64,000 nucleotides of DNA, taken from the NCBI GenBank assembly GCA_946533395.1, contig CAMNBU010000001.1:66553-130552 (forward strand), given 5' to 3'. How positions within the stretch are numbered: the stretch's first letter is position 1; the number at the start of each line of letters is the position of its first letter. Shown here piece by piece: positions 34,613-44,071 of the stretch. The position numbers and the translations under genes were made by a program. Origin of the DNA: UBA4292 sp002395865. Its GTDB lineage: Bacteria; Bacillota; Clostridia; Lachnospirales; Lachnospiraceae. The notes below the pieces were generated by a model that made no database searches, had not been told where the DNA came from, and saw only the letters and a list, made by a program, of their open reading frames with translations.

Positions 34613-35418
34613 AGCATAACATACCCGCATACAAACGCCAGAAGCCACAGGAGCAGCAGGTGTGCGGGGTAGAAGGCATAGTTGATTATCCTGTTCGTCC
34701 TGCCCTTCTCGCCGTTATAGTGCGCCACGGGGGCGATGGCGATAAAGCAGAACGCCTCGAAGATATTTAACGGCATGAGTGTCAGCACAGCGCAGCATAC
34801 GCCGATGCTCCATACCCTGTACCGCCTCAGGAGATACATGGCGCCGATGGCTCCGACACCTGTGTAGGAGTAGTCGGTATTAAGCATCCACGCAGCGATC
34901 ATGAACAGCACCATGACGGTCAGCACCGAGGCCGCGCAGGTCAGGTACCTGAGCAGATCGGTGGATTCCTTGACCTCCATGTTCTTTTTTATGACATAGG
35001 ACAGGCACCATATGCACAGAAAGCCTATGAGCAGCGTGAATATCACGTTCTGGTAGCCAAACTCAAGGATATTACCCCATGTCAGCGTCTTAGAGCGCAG
35101 GGACACCGCCAGATCGAAGGGTATCTCGGACACTACAGCCAGTAGGAGAAGCCTCAGAGCGTACTTCCATCTCGAGCGGGTCTTCTCGAAGCCCTCTATC
35201 ATCAGGAAGATGTACAGGGGAAATGCGATCCTTCCCGCGCTTCGCAGAACACAGTAGAGCACGTTCCACGCTGAAAATGTGGACATATCCAGCACGTCCC
35301 TCACGCCGTTTGCCACAAGCACTCTCTCGATAAACACCGCGCCGATGTGATCCGCGAGCATGGTCGCCATGGCGATGACGCGAAGTCCCGCCGTGGACAG
35401 TCCCTTCCTGCCCTCCAT
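34609..35418 (-). CDS. TraX family acetyltransferase-like membrane protein
   Basis: 269 residues from ATG 35418 (TGATG overlap with argC). About eight hydrophobic helices; the N-terminal GLRVIAMATMLADHIGAVFI and GRIAFPLYIFLMIEGFEKT are typical of the TraX family, whose F-plasmid member acetylates pilin. Chromosomal Firmicute copies are not tied to conjugation and have unknown substrates. Sits between argC and the glycosylase gene in one transcript. Confidence 0.85.
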   Translation of the reverse strand: MEGRKGLSTAGLRVIAMATMLADHIGAVFIERVLVANGVRDVLDMSTFSAWNVLYCVLRSAGRIAFPLYIFLMIEGFEKTRSRWKYALRLLLLAVVSEIPFDLAVSLRSKTLTWGNILEFGYQNVIFTLLIGFLCIWCLSYVIKKNMEVKESTDLLRYLTCAASVLTVMVLFMIAAWMLNTDYSYTGVGAIGAMYLLRRYRVWSIGVCCAVLTLMPLNIFEAFCFIAIAPVAHYNGEKGRTNRIINYAFYPAHLLLLWLLAFVCGYVML

Positions 35419-36365
35419 CACAGCACCAGTCCCTTCGACTCGGGAGCTCCCGTAGCTATGTTGAAGCACTGTATAGCGGCACCGGATGCGCCCTTTCCGA
35501 GGTTATCGAATCTCGCGTTCACCACAATCCTCTCGTCATTTCCGGTGACGAATATCTGCAGGTCGTCGCGGCCCGAGTAGTTGTTAGAACCGATGAAATT
35601 AGAGAACTCCGCCTCAGCGCCGTAGGGCATTACGGTTATGAACTGCTCACCTGTGAAGAACTCCGCGAAGTAGTCACGCACATTCTCGGGGGTCATCTTT
35701 TTCTTCAGCATGTCCGCATACAATGAAAGCGTAACCACCATGCCGCTGTAGTAGTCGCAGACCACCGGATTAAAAAGAGGAGTACGGTCAAGCCCTGTGA
35801 TCGCCTTCATCTCCTTTAAATGCTTGTGCATCTGCGAGAGCGCGTACTGCCTCGGTGAAGAAAGCTCCGCAGGCCTCCCGGCCGCCTCATACGCGGCTAT
35901 CATCTTCTTGCCGCCGCCCGAGTAGCCGCTCATGGCAAATACGCTCACAGGGTAGTCGCTTCCCATTATCCCGCCCTTTATCAGCGGATACACGCAGGTT
36001 ATAAAGCCCGTGGCGTAGCAGCCGGGCACAGCGATGCGATTGCCCGTCTTTATCGCGTTCCTGAAGCTCTCGCCCAGCTCCGGATAGCCGTAAGCCCAGC
36101 CGGGAGCAGTCCTGTGAGCGGTGGACGCGTCGATTATCTTTACGCGGTCATTATCCGCGAGGGCGACAGCCTCCACAGCCGCCGCATCCGGCAGGCACAG
36201 AAAAGTCACATCGCTCTCATTTATATACTTCTTTATCTCCGCGGGGTCCTTGCGAAGCTCCGAGGGTATCTTTAAGAGCTCGATATCGTCCCTTCCCTCA
36301 AGCCTCTCGTTTATGCGAAGGCCTGTCGTTCCCTCGCTTCCGTCGATAAACACCTTAGTCATCAT
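35418..36365 (-). CDS. argC: N-acetyl-gamma-glutamyl-phosphate reductase (type 2)
   Basis: 315 residues. NADPH-dependent step 3 of arginine synthesis. Dinucleotide motif FIDGSEGTTGLRINERL, active-site Cys in IAVPGCYATGFITCVYPL, and the SGYSGGGKKMI block are visible. The short (type 2) form is common in Bacteroidetes and some Clostridia. Behind its own promoter at 36393-36421. No other arg genes are nearby, so it is separated from the main cluster. Confidence 0.93.
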   Translation of the reverse strand: MMTKVFIDGSEGTTGLRINERLEGRDDIELLKIPSELRKDPAEIKKYINESDVTFLCLPDAAAVEAVALADNDRVKIIDASTAHRTAPGWAYGYPELGESFRNAIKTGNRIAVPGCYATGFITCVYPLIKGGIMGSDYPVSVFAMSGYSGGGKKMIAAYEAAGRPAELSSPRQYALSQMHKHLKEMKAITGLDRTPLFNPVVCDYYSGMVVTLSLYADMLKKKMTPENVRDYFAEFFTGEQFITVMPYGAEAEFSNFIGSNNYSGRDDLQIFVTGNDERIVVNARFDNLGKGASGAAIQCFNIATGAPESKGLVL

Positions 36366-36392
36366 GCCACCTCTGTTCGTGATTTTCGCTCC

Positions 36393-36421
36393 ATTATAAA
36401 TGTTTTCACCGTCAATGGCAA
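36393..36421 (-). promoter_or_regulatory. promoter of argC-traX-glycosylase operon
   Basis: Minus strand TTGCCA (36416-36421), 17 bp, TATAAT (36393-36398), ~30 bp before argC. Confidence 0.78.
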
Positions 36422-36430
36422 GAGACTTTT

Positions 36431-37198
36431 TCAGTTATATTCCTTTAATACCTCCAGCCCCAGAAGCAGTGCCTTCTCGTGCGAGCCGGTCCCGAAACCC
36501 CTGGCATCGTACTCTCTGACGTTCGCAAGCGAATCCGCGGTAAATAAAAACTGCCCGAACTTAGCGCCCCTCTTCCGGCAGCAGGCGGCCAGAGCTGCGC
36601 ATTCCATCTCGACCACGCAGCAGCCCTCCTCAAGGCGATATCTCACCATATCCTCCGTCTCCCTGAAGAAACCATCCGTAGTCCATGTGGTGCAGGTCAC
36701 AAAGGGCAGTCCGTGCTTTTTAAATGTACTCTCTATCACCGCCGCAGGCTCCTCATCGAGCTCTATATATCTCGAAGCCGGCAGATAATGATAGGACGTT
36801 CCTTCCGCCCGGAGTGCCCTGACCGGAACCATAAATGAGTTCTCAGGCAGATTCGCCAGCACCCCGCACGAGCCCACAGCTATCACCTTGGTGCACCCAC
36901 AGACTACGAGCATATCCAGCACCTGCGCCGCGGCCGCCGCCCCGATGGGGGACTGCACGAGGCATATATCCTCTTTCTCTTCGTGAAGCACATAGACCTG
37001 TATATCATGCGAAACTGTGATCAAGGTCTGTACGACCTGCGCTCCGTGTTTCTTCGCATACTCATGCACCACATCCCCCAAAAAGGCAAAAAGGCACTTA
37101 TCCGGCAGCCTCCCGCCCTCCCAGTCATGGTCCGGCGCTATGACCTCCCGCGAGGACATGTCGTATTCTAAAATAGGAATCTTATTCTTAATAATCAT
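36431..37198 (-). CDS. nucleoside phosphorylase (PNP/UDP family)
   Basis: 255 residues of the purine/uridine phosphorylase fold. Motifs: VQSPIGAAAAAQVLDMLV, TKVIAVGSCGVLANLP and CCVVEMECAALAACCRKRG, the M-E pair that binds the ribose. Cleaves nucleosides with phosphate to free base and ribose 1-phosphate in salvage. Exact base is not decidable. Its stop is ten bp above the argC promoter. Confidence 0.88.
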   Translation of the reverse strand: MIIKNKIPILEYDMSSREVIAPDHDWEGGRLPDKCLFAFLGDVVHEYAKKHGAQVVQTLITVSHDIQVYVLHEEKEDICLVQSPIGAAAAAQVLDMLVVCGCTKVIAVGSCGVLANLPENSFMVPVRALRAEGTSYHYLPASRYIELDEEPAAVIESTFKKHGLPFVTCTTWTTDGFFRETEDMVRYRLEEGCCVVEMECAALAACCRKRGAKFGQFLFTADSLANVREYDARGFGTGSHEKALLLGLEVLKEYN

Positions 37199-37273
37199 AA
37201 TGATCTCACTTTACTGCATGGAGAAGCCCCTGTCAACCGGTTTCAGCCAAAAGAAACCGTGCTATACTCAAAA

Positions 37274-37348
37274 ACAGTAAACCACAGTAAAAAAGTACAA
37301 AAACAGTAACCCACAGTAAACGACAGTAATAATAAATAAAAACAGTAA
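37274..37348. repeat. six ACAGTAA repeats spaced by multiples of one helical turn
   Basis: ACAGTAA at 37274, 37284, 37303, 37313, 37323 and 37342. Intervals are 10, 19, 10, 10 and 19 bp, so all face one side of the helix. They end ~15 bp before the start of the broken AAA gene and follow a -10-like box TGCTATACT (37259-37267). Looks like a cooperative operator or an iteron. Confidence 0.75.
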
Positions 37349-37363
37349 AATAAGAGGTATTGC

Positions 37364-38076
37364 ATGACACCGACCAATCCATACACGCTTACATTCGGTC
37401 AGAGCCCCGCTCAGATCATTTCCAGAAGTCTTCAGGCAGAGGAAATCGTAAATGATTTTTCAGGCGAGATTCCATCGCAGCACATCTATCTGATCACAGG
37501 CGTCCGCGGTTCGGGAAAAACGGTCTTCATGACTGATATATCCAGGACTCTGAAGGCTGATGACGGCTGGATCACAATAGAACTGAACCCTGAACGCGAT
37601 CTCCTCGAGAGCCTTCTTGCGAAGCTCTCGGGCATGGACAAGCTGAGCTCATTATTCAGGGAGGCAAAAATCAATTTATCCTTCCTGGGTTTCGGAGTTG
37701 AGATAGCGGGTGTGACACCCATAAAAGATGTGGAATCTGCTCTCTCCCGTATGTTTGAAGTTCTGAGGAAGCATGGAAAAAGCAGCCGGATATCGAGGTC
37801 ATCATGGATGATTACCTGAGCTATCTTGAGGAATATGTCTATGAAAAGATCTGGTCCGAGCTTTCGGCGCAGGACAAAAAGATATGTCACGCCATAGCCT
37901 CCACAGAGAGCGCAAAAATAGCAGATATCCGTGAATTTTCAAATATCGACACGAATCATTTCAACCCCTACCGCAAGCGTCTTCTGCGGAAGGGGTTGGT
38001 GGATGGTGAGCGGGGTTATTTAAGATTTACACTGCCTCTTTTTGAGGACTTTGTACTGGCTAATTTTATGGAGTGA
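37364..38076 (+). pseudogene. AAA+ ATPase gene with internal deletion
   Basis: Two pieces of one gene. The first 37364-37819 has TPTNPYTLTFGQSPAQIISR, Walker A GVRGSGKT (residues 46-53) and strand ITIELNPERDL. Near 37775 the sense switches frame from LRKHGK to AWKKQPDIEVIMDDYL; the second piece ends at 38076 with LEEYVYEKIWSELSAQDKKI and a winged-helix tail. In full-length relatives (about 380 residues) ~150 residues with Walker B and sensor motifs lie between. Their loss, together with the frame change, means a deletion, not only a frameshift. Product nonfunctional as an ATPase. Confidence 0.85.
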
Positions 38077-38407
38077 AGTCAAAGAACCCTTTCTCTTTGA
38101 ATACCTGCGGAAGGAAGGAAAAGTCCCATCTGTCCCAGTAGCCCACATCCTCGGTACTACCGTCATCATGCGTGAGGGTGTTATCAACAATGAAATACCT
38201 GTCGTATCTTCCGTCGGTATTATGTCCGTTTTGTGTACGTGAACCATACATATGCCAGTGCGTCAGGGTATAAAGCACCGCTGTATATTTCACCGAGCCC
38301 CCATCCTTTAAGTAGACGGGGACCGGTATGCAGCATAAAAGAAATACCGCAAATAATATGCACAGGGCGTAAAGTATCCTTCGGGTAAGCTTCTTTTTAC
38401 CGTTCAC
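38066..38407 (-). CDS. small single-span membrane protein
   Basis: 113 residues. Basic N-terminus (MNGKKKLTRRILYAL) and one helix (CILFAVFLLCCIPVP), then an extracellular domain rich in aromatic residues with THDDGSTEDVGYWDRWDFSF. No family recognised. ATG overlaps the gatB stop (four-base overlap), so it is cotranscribed with gatCAB. It is not a usual companion of gatCAB. Confidence 0.7.
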   Translation of the reverse strand: MNGKKKLTRRILYALCILFAVFLLCCIPVPVYLKDGGSVKYTAVLYTLTHWHMYGSRTQNGHNTDGRYDRYFIVDNTLTHDDGSTEDVGYWDRWDFSFLPQVFKEKGFFDFTP

Positions 38408-39825
38408 CCCAGCACCTCCTTCAGTATCCTGTTCACTGCCTTCGGGTCTGCGCTCCCGCCGGAGGCCTTCATGACCTGTCCCACCAGGAATCCGAATGCG
38501 CGGGTCTTTCCGTTTCTTAAGTCCTCCACGGAGGACTGATTTTCTTTAAGCACCCCTTCAATGAGTGTTCGCAGAGATCCCTCGTCACTGTTCATGGATA
38601 GGCCGTGTTCGGCTACGTAGTTCTCCGGGTCGCCGTTTACCGCAAATATCACCTCGTAGACCGAGGCTGCCACATTTCTGCTGATACGTCCGTCACGCAC
38701 GAGTCCAATAAGAGCAGCCAGATGCTCAGAGCTAAAAGGCATCTCATCAGCCGCCAGGCCGTGCTCTCTCAGAAGGCGCATGGTGGGTCCGATGATCCAT
38801 TTCGAGGCCTCAGCGGGCAATCCCGAGAGCTTCGCCGCGCCCTCATATACATCAGCGAGCGGCTTCGCCTGCGCGATAATCGCAGCATCCTTTTCCTGGA
38901 GGCCGTACTCTTTCACAAATCTTTCCTGCCTGTCCTGCATGCTCTCGGGAAGGCCGGTCCTTATCCTCTCTATCGTCTCTTCGTCAGTCACGAGCGGCGG
39001 CAGGTCGGGGTCGGGGAAGTATCTGTAGTCCGCGGCGCCCTCTTTTCCTCTCATGGAAAAGGACTGTCCTGATGCCTCATCCCACCTTCTCGTCTCCTGA
39101 ACGACTCTTTCCCCTCTCTCAAGCAGCGTCCTCTGCCTCTCGGCCTCATACTCCGCCGCCTTTATGACCGCCGTAAATGAGTTCAGGTTCTTCATCTCGG
39201 TGCGCGTACCGGGTGTCCTGCTCCCCTGCGGCTTAAGACTTAAGTTTACATCGGCCCTCATCGAGCCCTCCTGCATCCTGCAGTCGCTCACATCCGCATA
39301 GGTCAGCAGCTCGCGCAGACGCTTAAGGAAGCTCACCGCCTCCTCACCGCTGCCCATATCCGGCTCGGTAACTATCTCTATCAGAGGCACACCCGCGCGG
39401 TTTAAGTCCACAAGAGTCGTACCGTCCTGCGCATGTATCAGCTTTCCCGCATCCTCCTCCATGTGTATCTCGCGGATCCTGACGCGCTTTTTGCCGTTCT
39501 TCGCATCGATCTCCACATACCCGTTTCTGCATATGGGTGCGTAGAGCTGGGATATCTGGTAATTCTGCGGATTGTCCGGGTAGAAATAGTTCTTGCGGTC
39601 AAAAACGCTCCTCTTCGTGATCTCACAGTTTGTGAGGAGTCCCGCGCGAATGGCCAGCTCCGGAACCATGGCGTTTAAAACCGGAAGGGTCCCCGGAAAG
39701 CCCATGCAGGTCGGACAGACGCAGGTATTGGGCGATGCGCCCTTTACGACAGGGCAGGAGCAGAATATCTTCGACTTGGTCCCCAGCTCCACGTGGACCT
39801 CAAGGCCTATCACGGTATCGTACAT
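38404..39825 (-). CDS. gatB: aspartyl/glutamyl-tRNA amidotransferase subunit B
   Basis: 473 residues. Phosphorylates and amidates Glu-tRNA(Gln) and Asp-tRNA(Asn) with GatA and GatC. Motifs: YDTVIGLEVHVELGTKSKIF, zinc ligands CSCPV..C-V-C-PTC, and DLNRAGVPLIEIVTEPDM. The GatB/YqeY tail is complete. Last tRNA gene of the gatC-gatA-gatB order. Confidence 0.97.
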   Translation of the reverse strand: MYDTVIGLEVHVELGTKSKIFCSCPVVKGASPNTCVCPTCMGFPGTLPVLNAMVPELAIRAGLLTNCEITKRSVFDRKNYFYPDNPQNYQISQLYAPICRNGYVEIDAKNGKKRVRIREIHMEEDAGKLIHAQDGTTLVDLNRAGVPLIEIVTEPDMGSGEEAVSFLKRLRELLTYADVSDCRMQEGSMRADVNLSLKPQGSRTPGTRTEMKNLNSFTAVIKAAEYEAERQRTLLERGERVVQETRRWDEASGQSFSMRGKEGAADYRYFPDPDLPPLVTDEETIERIRTGLPESMQDRQERFVKEYGLQEKDAAIIAQAKPLADVYEGAAKLSGLPAEASKWIIGPTMRLLREHGLAADEMPFSSEHLAALIGLVRDGRISRNVAASVYEVIFAVNGDPENYVAEHGLSMNSDEGSLRTLIEGVLKENQSSVEDLRNGKTRAFGFLVGQVMKASGGSADPKAVNRILKEVLG

Positions 39826-39827
39826 AG

Positions 39828-41174
39828 TTATCCTTTCAATGCCTCGGCCACGGCTATGAGCCTCTCCTCACCAAAACGCGGCGCCGTGAGCATCACGCCC
39901 ACAGGCAGTCCCTGCGCATCCTTCGACCACGGAACACAAAGCGCCGGAAGGCCGGTCAGATTGGCCGTCACCGTGTATATATCGCTCTCATAGGCCTCCA
40001 GCGGTCTGTTTGAAGCCTCCCCGAGCATAGGGGCGCATTTATCAGTCACAGGCCCGAGAAGCATGTCAAAGCGACCGAAAAGCTCCTCATACTGCCTTTT
40101 TATCCTCTGCTGTGTCCTCACAGCCTTCAGGTACACCGACTCGTAGCAGTCGCGCCCCAGCACGAAGGTCCCGAGCAGTATCCTGCGCCTTACCTCCTCG
40201 CCGAAGCCTTCGCTGCGGGTCATATTATACATCTCATCCAGATCGTCCCGCCTCACACGAAGACCATACTTCACGCCGTCGTACCTCGCGAGGTTTGACG
40301 AAGCCTGTGCGCAGGCAATGATATAATACGCTCCGAGAGCCTCCGGCCCCGGAAGCTCATATGTATCGAGCTCTGCTCCAAGGACTGCGAGTCTGTCGGC
40401 ACATGACACCAGCGCCTGAGATATCTCCGGGCCAAGCCCCTTTACGTCCTTAAGGACTCCCACTCGAAGTCCCGCAAGCGGCTTATCACCTGTGAGATCA
40501 ATGCCTGAAAGAGCACCTTCAGGCAGCTCTTTTGACGTGGAATCCTTTTCGTCCCGCCCCGCTATCGCGCGCAATACATCGCCAATCATCTGCGGCGAAG
40601 CCGCAAGAATGCCTATCTGGTCGAAGCCCGACGCGTACGCGATCAGCCCGTAGCGGCTCACCGCCCCGTATGTGGGCTTTAAGCCGTATATGCCGCAGTA
40701 GGCTGCGGGCTGCCTGACGGAGCCTCCGGTATCGGAGCCGAGCGCAAAGGGCACCAGCCCCGCAGCCACCGCCGCAGCGCTGCCGCCGCTCGAGCCTCCG
40801 GCGCTTCGCCTCGTATCGTGCGGATTGTGCACAGCTCCGAAACAGCCGGTCTCGGATGCTGAGCCCATTGCGAACTCGTCCATATTTGTCTTGCCGACCA
40901 TTATAGCCCCCGCCGCCTCAAGCCGCCTTACGGCCTCGGCAGAATACGGCGGCACGAAGTCACGCAACATCCTCGAAGCGCAGGTCGTGCGTATACCGGC
41001 AGTGCAGATATTGTCCTTTACCGCAAATGATACGCCGGCGAGCGGGCCGCCCATGCGCCCCGCTCCCATTTCTTTTTTTACAAGCTCCGCCCTTGAAAGG
41101 GCATACTCATCGCACACCGTTATAAAAGCGTTTAAGTCGGAGCGCGCCCTTATATTCTCAAGAACTCTCTCCAT
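39828..41174 (-). CDS. gatA: aspartyl/glutamyl-tRNA amidotransferase subunit A
   Basis: 448 residues from ATG 41174, four bases after the gatC stop; the longer frame would need a TTG inside gatC. Amidase signature family: Lys in SFAVKDNICTAG and the serine cluster GGSSGGSAAAVAAGLVPFAL with GSDTGGSVRQPAAYCG. Releases ammonia from Gln for GatB. Confidence 0.96.
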   Translation of the reverse strand: MERVLENIRARSDLNAFITVCDEYALSRAELVKKEMGAGRMGGPLAGVSFAVKDNICTAGIRTTCASRMLRDFVPPYSAEAVRRLEAAGAIMVGKTNMDEFAMGSASETGCFGAVHNPHDTRRSAGGSSGGSAAAVAAGLVPFALGSDTGGSVRQPAAYCGIYGLKPTYGAVSRYGLIAYASGFDQIGILAASPQMIGDVLRAIAGRDEKDSTSKELPEGALSGIDLTGDKPLAGLRVGVLKDVKGLGPEISQALVSCADRLAVLGAELDTYELPGPEALGAYYIIACAQASSNLARYDGVKYGLRVRRDDLDEMYNMTRSEGFGEEVRRRILLGTFVLGRDCYESVYLKAVRTQQRIKRQYEELFGRFDMLLGPVTDKCAPMLGEASNRPLEAYESDIYTVTANLTGLPALCVPWSKDAQGLPVGVMLTAPRFGEERLIAVAEALKG

Positions 41175-41178
41175 GCTC

Positions 41179-41457
41179 TCACCCGTTCGTTCCCGCAAAT
41201 GTGCGCGGTACCGCTATACAGCCTTCCCGGACCTCCGGTGCGCACCTCATCACATCCTCCGGCGCCTCATGAGCCTCGTCAGGTCTGGTGATCAGCCGGT
41301 CATTTTCCGTGATATCCTCCTGCCCGTCCGGAAGCTCGGTGAAGAGCTTCACCATCGCCGCAAGATCGCCGGTGAGCCTTGTCTTTTCTTCCTCGCCAAG
41401 TCTCAGCTTCGCCAGATCCGCAAGCCTTGCGACAGTATTTTCATCGATATTAGTCAT
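41179..41457 (-). CDS. gatC: aspartyl/glutamyl-tRNA amidotransferase subunit C
   Basis: 92 residues. Small belt subunit of GatCAB. Typical start ENTVARLADLAKLRLGEEEK and end DVMRCAPEVREGCIAVPRTF. It lies 11 bp after the second serpin gene, so serpins and amidotransferase share a transcript. Confidence 0.94.
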   Translation of the reverse strand: MTNIDENTVARLADLAKLRLGEEEKTRLTGDLAAMVKLFTELPDGQEDITENDRLITRPDEAHEAPEDVMRCAPEVREGCIAVPRTFAGTNG

Positions 41458-41468
41458 CGGCCCCTCTT

Positions 41469-42752
41469 TCAGTCCTGTTTTGCCGCATCGGGAAGCATCA
41501 CCTTTCCCTCAAAAAGCACGGTATCCGTCTCTGTGTCATAGATAAGGAACGCAAACGGCCTGTCGAGATATACCGTGGCGCTCTCTGCTAAAGCGCAGCA
41601 ATTGACGAATACTCCCGTCACTGCAGCGGCCTCGGTACCCTTCTCATTCACCTTGATGACAGTCTTCTGGATGATGGCGCTTATATAGTTGTCATCGTCC
41701 TCTACCATCTCCGTAAAGCCGCCGTATCTCGCGTCGTCCAGCCCCATTACGGAGAGCATCGGTGTCAGAACGGATGTGTTTTCAAACCTGAACTTCGGTA
41801 TCATGGCGGCGACATCGATGTACTTTTTGTTCTTAAGCAGCGAAGGGATATCCAGCTCCTCGAGGGAGAAATCGCCCTTCTCGTTCGGAAGAATGCCTAC
41901 GAACGCGTACCTGTCGCCCTCATAGAACTTCATGAAACCTGTCGCATGGTCGTTCTGCAGATAGATATCCTCTGTGGAGTTCATACCGCAGACCGTATGC
42001 TCCTTACCTGTCGCATCCGTGAAACGCGCATCGCCCAGCTGGTACTCGGCATACTGCTCCTTCCATGTCCCGTTGAAATACAGCGCATTCAGAAGAAGCG
42101 TCATCGTTTCAGGCGCCGGCGGCTCCGAGAGGAGCTGCTTTATCATACCGTTCGTCTTCGCATCGCACCAGTTGTTCACCTCTGTCACGAAGGCATCGTC
42201 GAACACCCTGCTCGCGCACTCAGCGTTGAAATAATCCTTTACTGCCTCCTCATAGGCAGGCTTAGGAGTTACACCGTTTCTGAACCATACCGAATTCGCG
42301 ATCTTAAGCGTATCGCCCGTGCCGGCAATGTAATACTTGGCGAACTCCTCGTAGGCCTGCCTGTCAGCTCCGTAATAGTCTGCGAATTTTTCCGAAAGCT
42401 CCTCACCGGCTCCTGCCCAGGTCATAGCGAGAGCCATGTCGAGCGACATCGGAGAATAGAGAACATTGCCCTTTGAGTCTCCGAGAAGCCTGTCCACTAT
42501 GGCCGATGAGACCGGTATGTTCGTGGGAACACTGCCGCCCTCCGGTTTTATTGGTTCCTTCTGCGGCTCTCTCTCCTGCTGCCCGGGGTCCGCCGTATAC
42601 GTCACGATGGCCTCCTGCGTGGGCTCTGCCTCGCCCTTCGTGCTCTCCTGAGCTTTGGTCGCCGCAGGTGAGTTGTAATATGTATTCGAGCAGCCCGATA
42701 CCGCCATAAGACCCGCCGCTATCAGGGCTCCCGCTCTCTTATATCTTCTCAT
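41469..42752 (-). CDS. lipoprotein serpin (second of two)
   Basis: 427 residues from ATG 42752, which follows GGGAGGTG. Lipobox GLMAVSGCS (Cys ~21). A Glu/Thr/Pro-rich spacer leads into a complete serpin fold ending with the reactive loop hinge NEKGTEAAAVTG and the closing LDRPFAFLIYDTETD. Serpins trap serine or cysteine proteases by loop insertion; the hinge is compatible with inhibition. The candidate scissile region is NCCAL. It would face outward, protecting the surface against host or competitor proteases. Paralog of the upstream gene. Confidence 0.92.
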   Translation of the reverse strand: MRRYKRAGALIAAGLMAVSGCSNTYYNSPAATKAQESTKGEAEPTQEAIVTYTADPGQQEREPQKEPIKPEGGSVPTNIPVSSAIVDRLLGDSKGNVLYSPMSLDMALAMTWAGAGEELSEKFADYYGADRQAYEEFAKYYIAGTGDTLKIANSVWFRNGVTPKPAYEEAVKDYFNAECASRVFDDAFVTEVNNWCDAKTNGMIKQLLSEPPAPETMTLLLNALYFNGTWKEQYAEYQLGDARFTDATGKEHTVCGMNSTEDIYLQNDHATGFMKFYEGDRYAFVGILPNEKGDFSLEELDIPSLLKNKKYIDVAAMIPKFRFENTSVLTPMLSVMGLDDARYGGFTEMVEDDDNYISAIIQKTVIKVNEKGTEAAAVTGVFVNCCALAESATVYLDRPFAFLIYDTETDTVLFEGKVMLPDAAKQD

Positions 42753-42778
42753 GATGGACACCTCCCTCTTATACCTTA

Positions 42779-44071
42779 TCACATCTCGTCGATTTCTTCA
42801 ACATCGGGCAGCATTACCTTGCCCTCAAAAAGCACATTTCCTGTGAGCGTGTCATAGATAAGGAACGCAAAAGGCCTGTCGAGAAATACCTCCCTGCTCT
42901 CCATTACACACTCATTCTTGGTGACTACAGCGGTAACTGCGGCCGCCTCCGTGCCCTTCTCATTGACCTTTATCGCGGTCTTCTGAATGATCTTTGCTAT
43001 GTAGAGCTCCTCACCCTCGACCATTCCGTCGAAATTCGAACCCAAGGCATCCTCAAGTCCCATCACAGGCAGCATCTGTGTCAGAACGGAGCTGTTCTCA
43101 TACGTAAACTGCGGGATCATCACATCCACCTCCATCCCTTCCCTGTTCTCAAGAAGCGAAGGGATATCCAGCTCCTCGAGCGTGAAATCGCCCTCCTCCT
43201 TCGGTAGTATTCCAACGAAGGCATATCTTCCGCCCTGATAATACTTCATAAATCCCGTGGCTGCGTCATTTTCAAGGTAGATATCCTCGGTGGAATACAT
43301 TCCGTGAGAAGCCCAGTACTTGCCCTGCGTGTCGATGAATTTCGCCCGGCCGAGATCACTCTCGCCATAGCCCTCATCCCACTGTCCGTTGAAATACAAA
43401 GCGTTTATAAGTATCGTGACGGTGTCGGGGTCCGGAGCTTCATCAAGTATCTTATCTATCATTCCGCGGGTCTTATCAGAGCACCAGCTGTTTACCTCCT
43501 TCACGAATGCGTCGTCAAATGTTCTCGATGCGCACTCCGCCGCAAAGCTCTCCCTCACCGCCTTTTCGTACTCAGGCTTCAGAGTGTACCCGTCACCAAC
43601 CCACACGGAATTCGCAATGCTAAGCTCCTCACCGCTGTTTTCCACATAGTACCTCGCAAAATCGGTATAGGCGGAGAGTGACGCGCCGTAGTAGGCTGCG
43701 AACTTCTCCGAGAGTGCCGTATTCGCACCGGGCCAGGTCATACCCAGAGCCATGTCAAGGGACAGCGGTGAATAGAGTACATTGCCGTTCTTGTCGCCCT
43801 TTAGGAGGTCGGATATCTTTGAAGCGAGGGCGATATTCGTGGGAATGCTCTGCTGCTTAGGGTCGAAGGGGGTCGTCTCCACCGGCTCGGTCAGCGGCTC
43901 AGTCTGAGGTTCGGTCTGCGCCGCGGGTGTCTGCGCAGGCGCCGCTGTCGCCCCATGCTGCGAGGTCTCCTGTCCATTCGACCCTGTGGAACTGTAATAG
44001 CCTCTTGAACAGCCCGCGAGGGTCATGAGCCCTGCTGTCATTATAAGTCCTATTCTTTTTGATCTTCTCAT
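42779..44071 (-). CDS. lipoprotein serpin (first of two)
   Basis: 430 residues. Lipobox MTLAGCS; linker of T, Q, P and E; full serpin core with FDDAFVKEVNSWCSDKT and ILINALYFNGQWDEGY, hinge NEKGTEAAAVTAVV and closing LDRPFAFLIYDTLTGN. The candidate scissile region is NECVM, different from the second copy (NCCAL), so the two should target different proteases. The two proteins are closely similar outside the reactive loop, a sign of tandem duplication. First gene of the serpin-serpin-gatCAB transcript. Confidence 0.93.
   Translation of the reverse strand: MRRSKRIGLIMTAGLMTLAGCSRGYYSSTGSNGQETSQHGATAAPAQTPAAQTEPQTEPLTEPVETTPFDPKQQSIPTNIALASKISDLLKGDKNGNVLYSPLSLDMALGMTWPGANTALSEKFAAYYGASLSAYTDFARYYVENSGEELSIANSVWVGDGYTLKPEYEKAVRESFAAECASRTFDDAFVKEVNSWCSDKTRGMIDKILDEAPDPDTVTILINALYFNGQWDEGYGESDLGRAKFIDTQGKYWASHGMYSTEDIYLENDAATGFMKYYQGGRYAFVGILPKEEGDFTLEELDIPSLLENREGMEVDVMIPQFTYENSSVLTQMLPVMGLEDALGSNFDGMVEGEELYIAKIIQKTAIKVNEKGTEAAAVTAVVTKNECVMESREVFLDRPFAFLIYDTLTGNVLFEGKVMLPDVEEIDEM

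Noticed and set aside
37259..37348. ACAGTAA repeats considered as a CRISPR array
   Set aside because: Units are 7 bp and spacers 3 or 12 bp, far too short; no cas genes.
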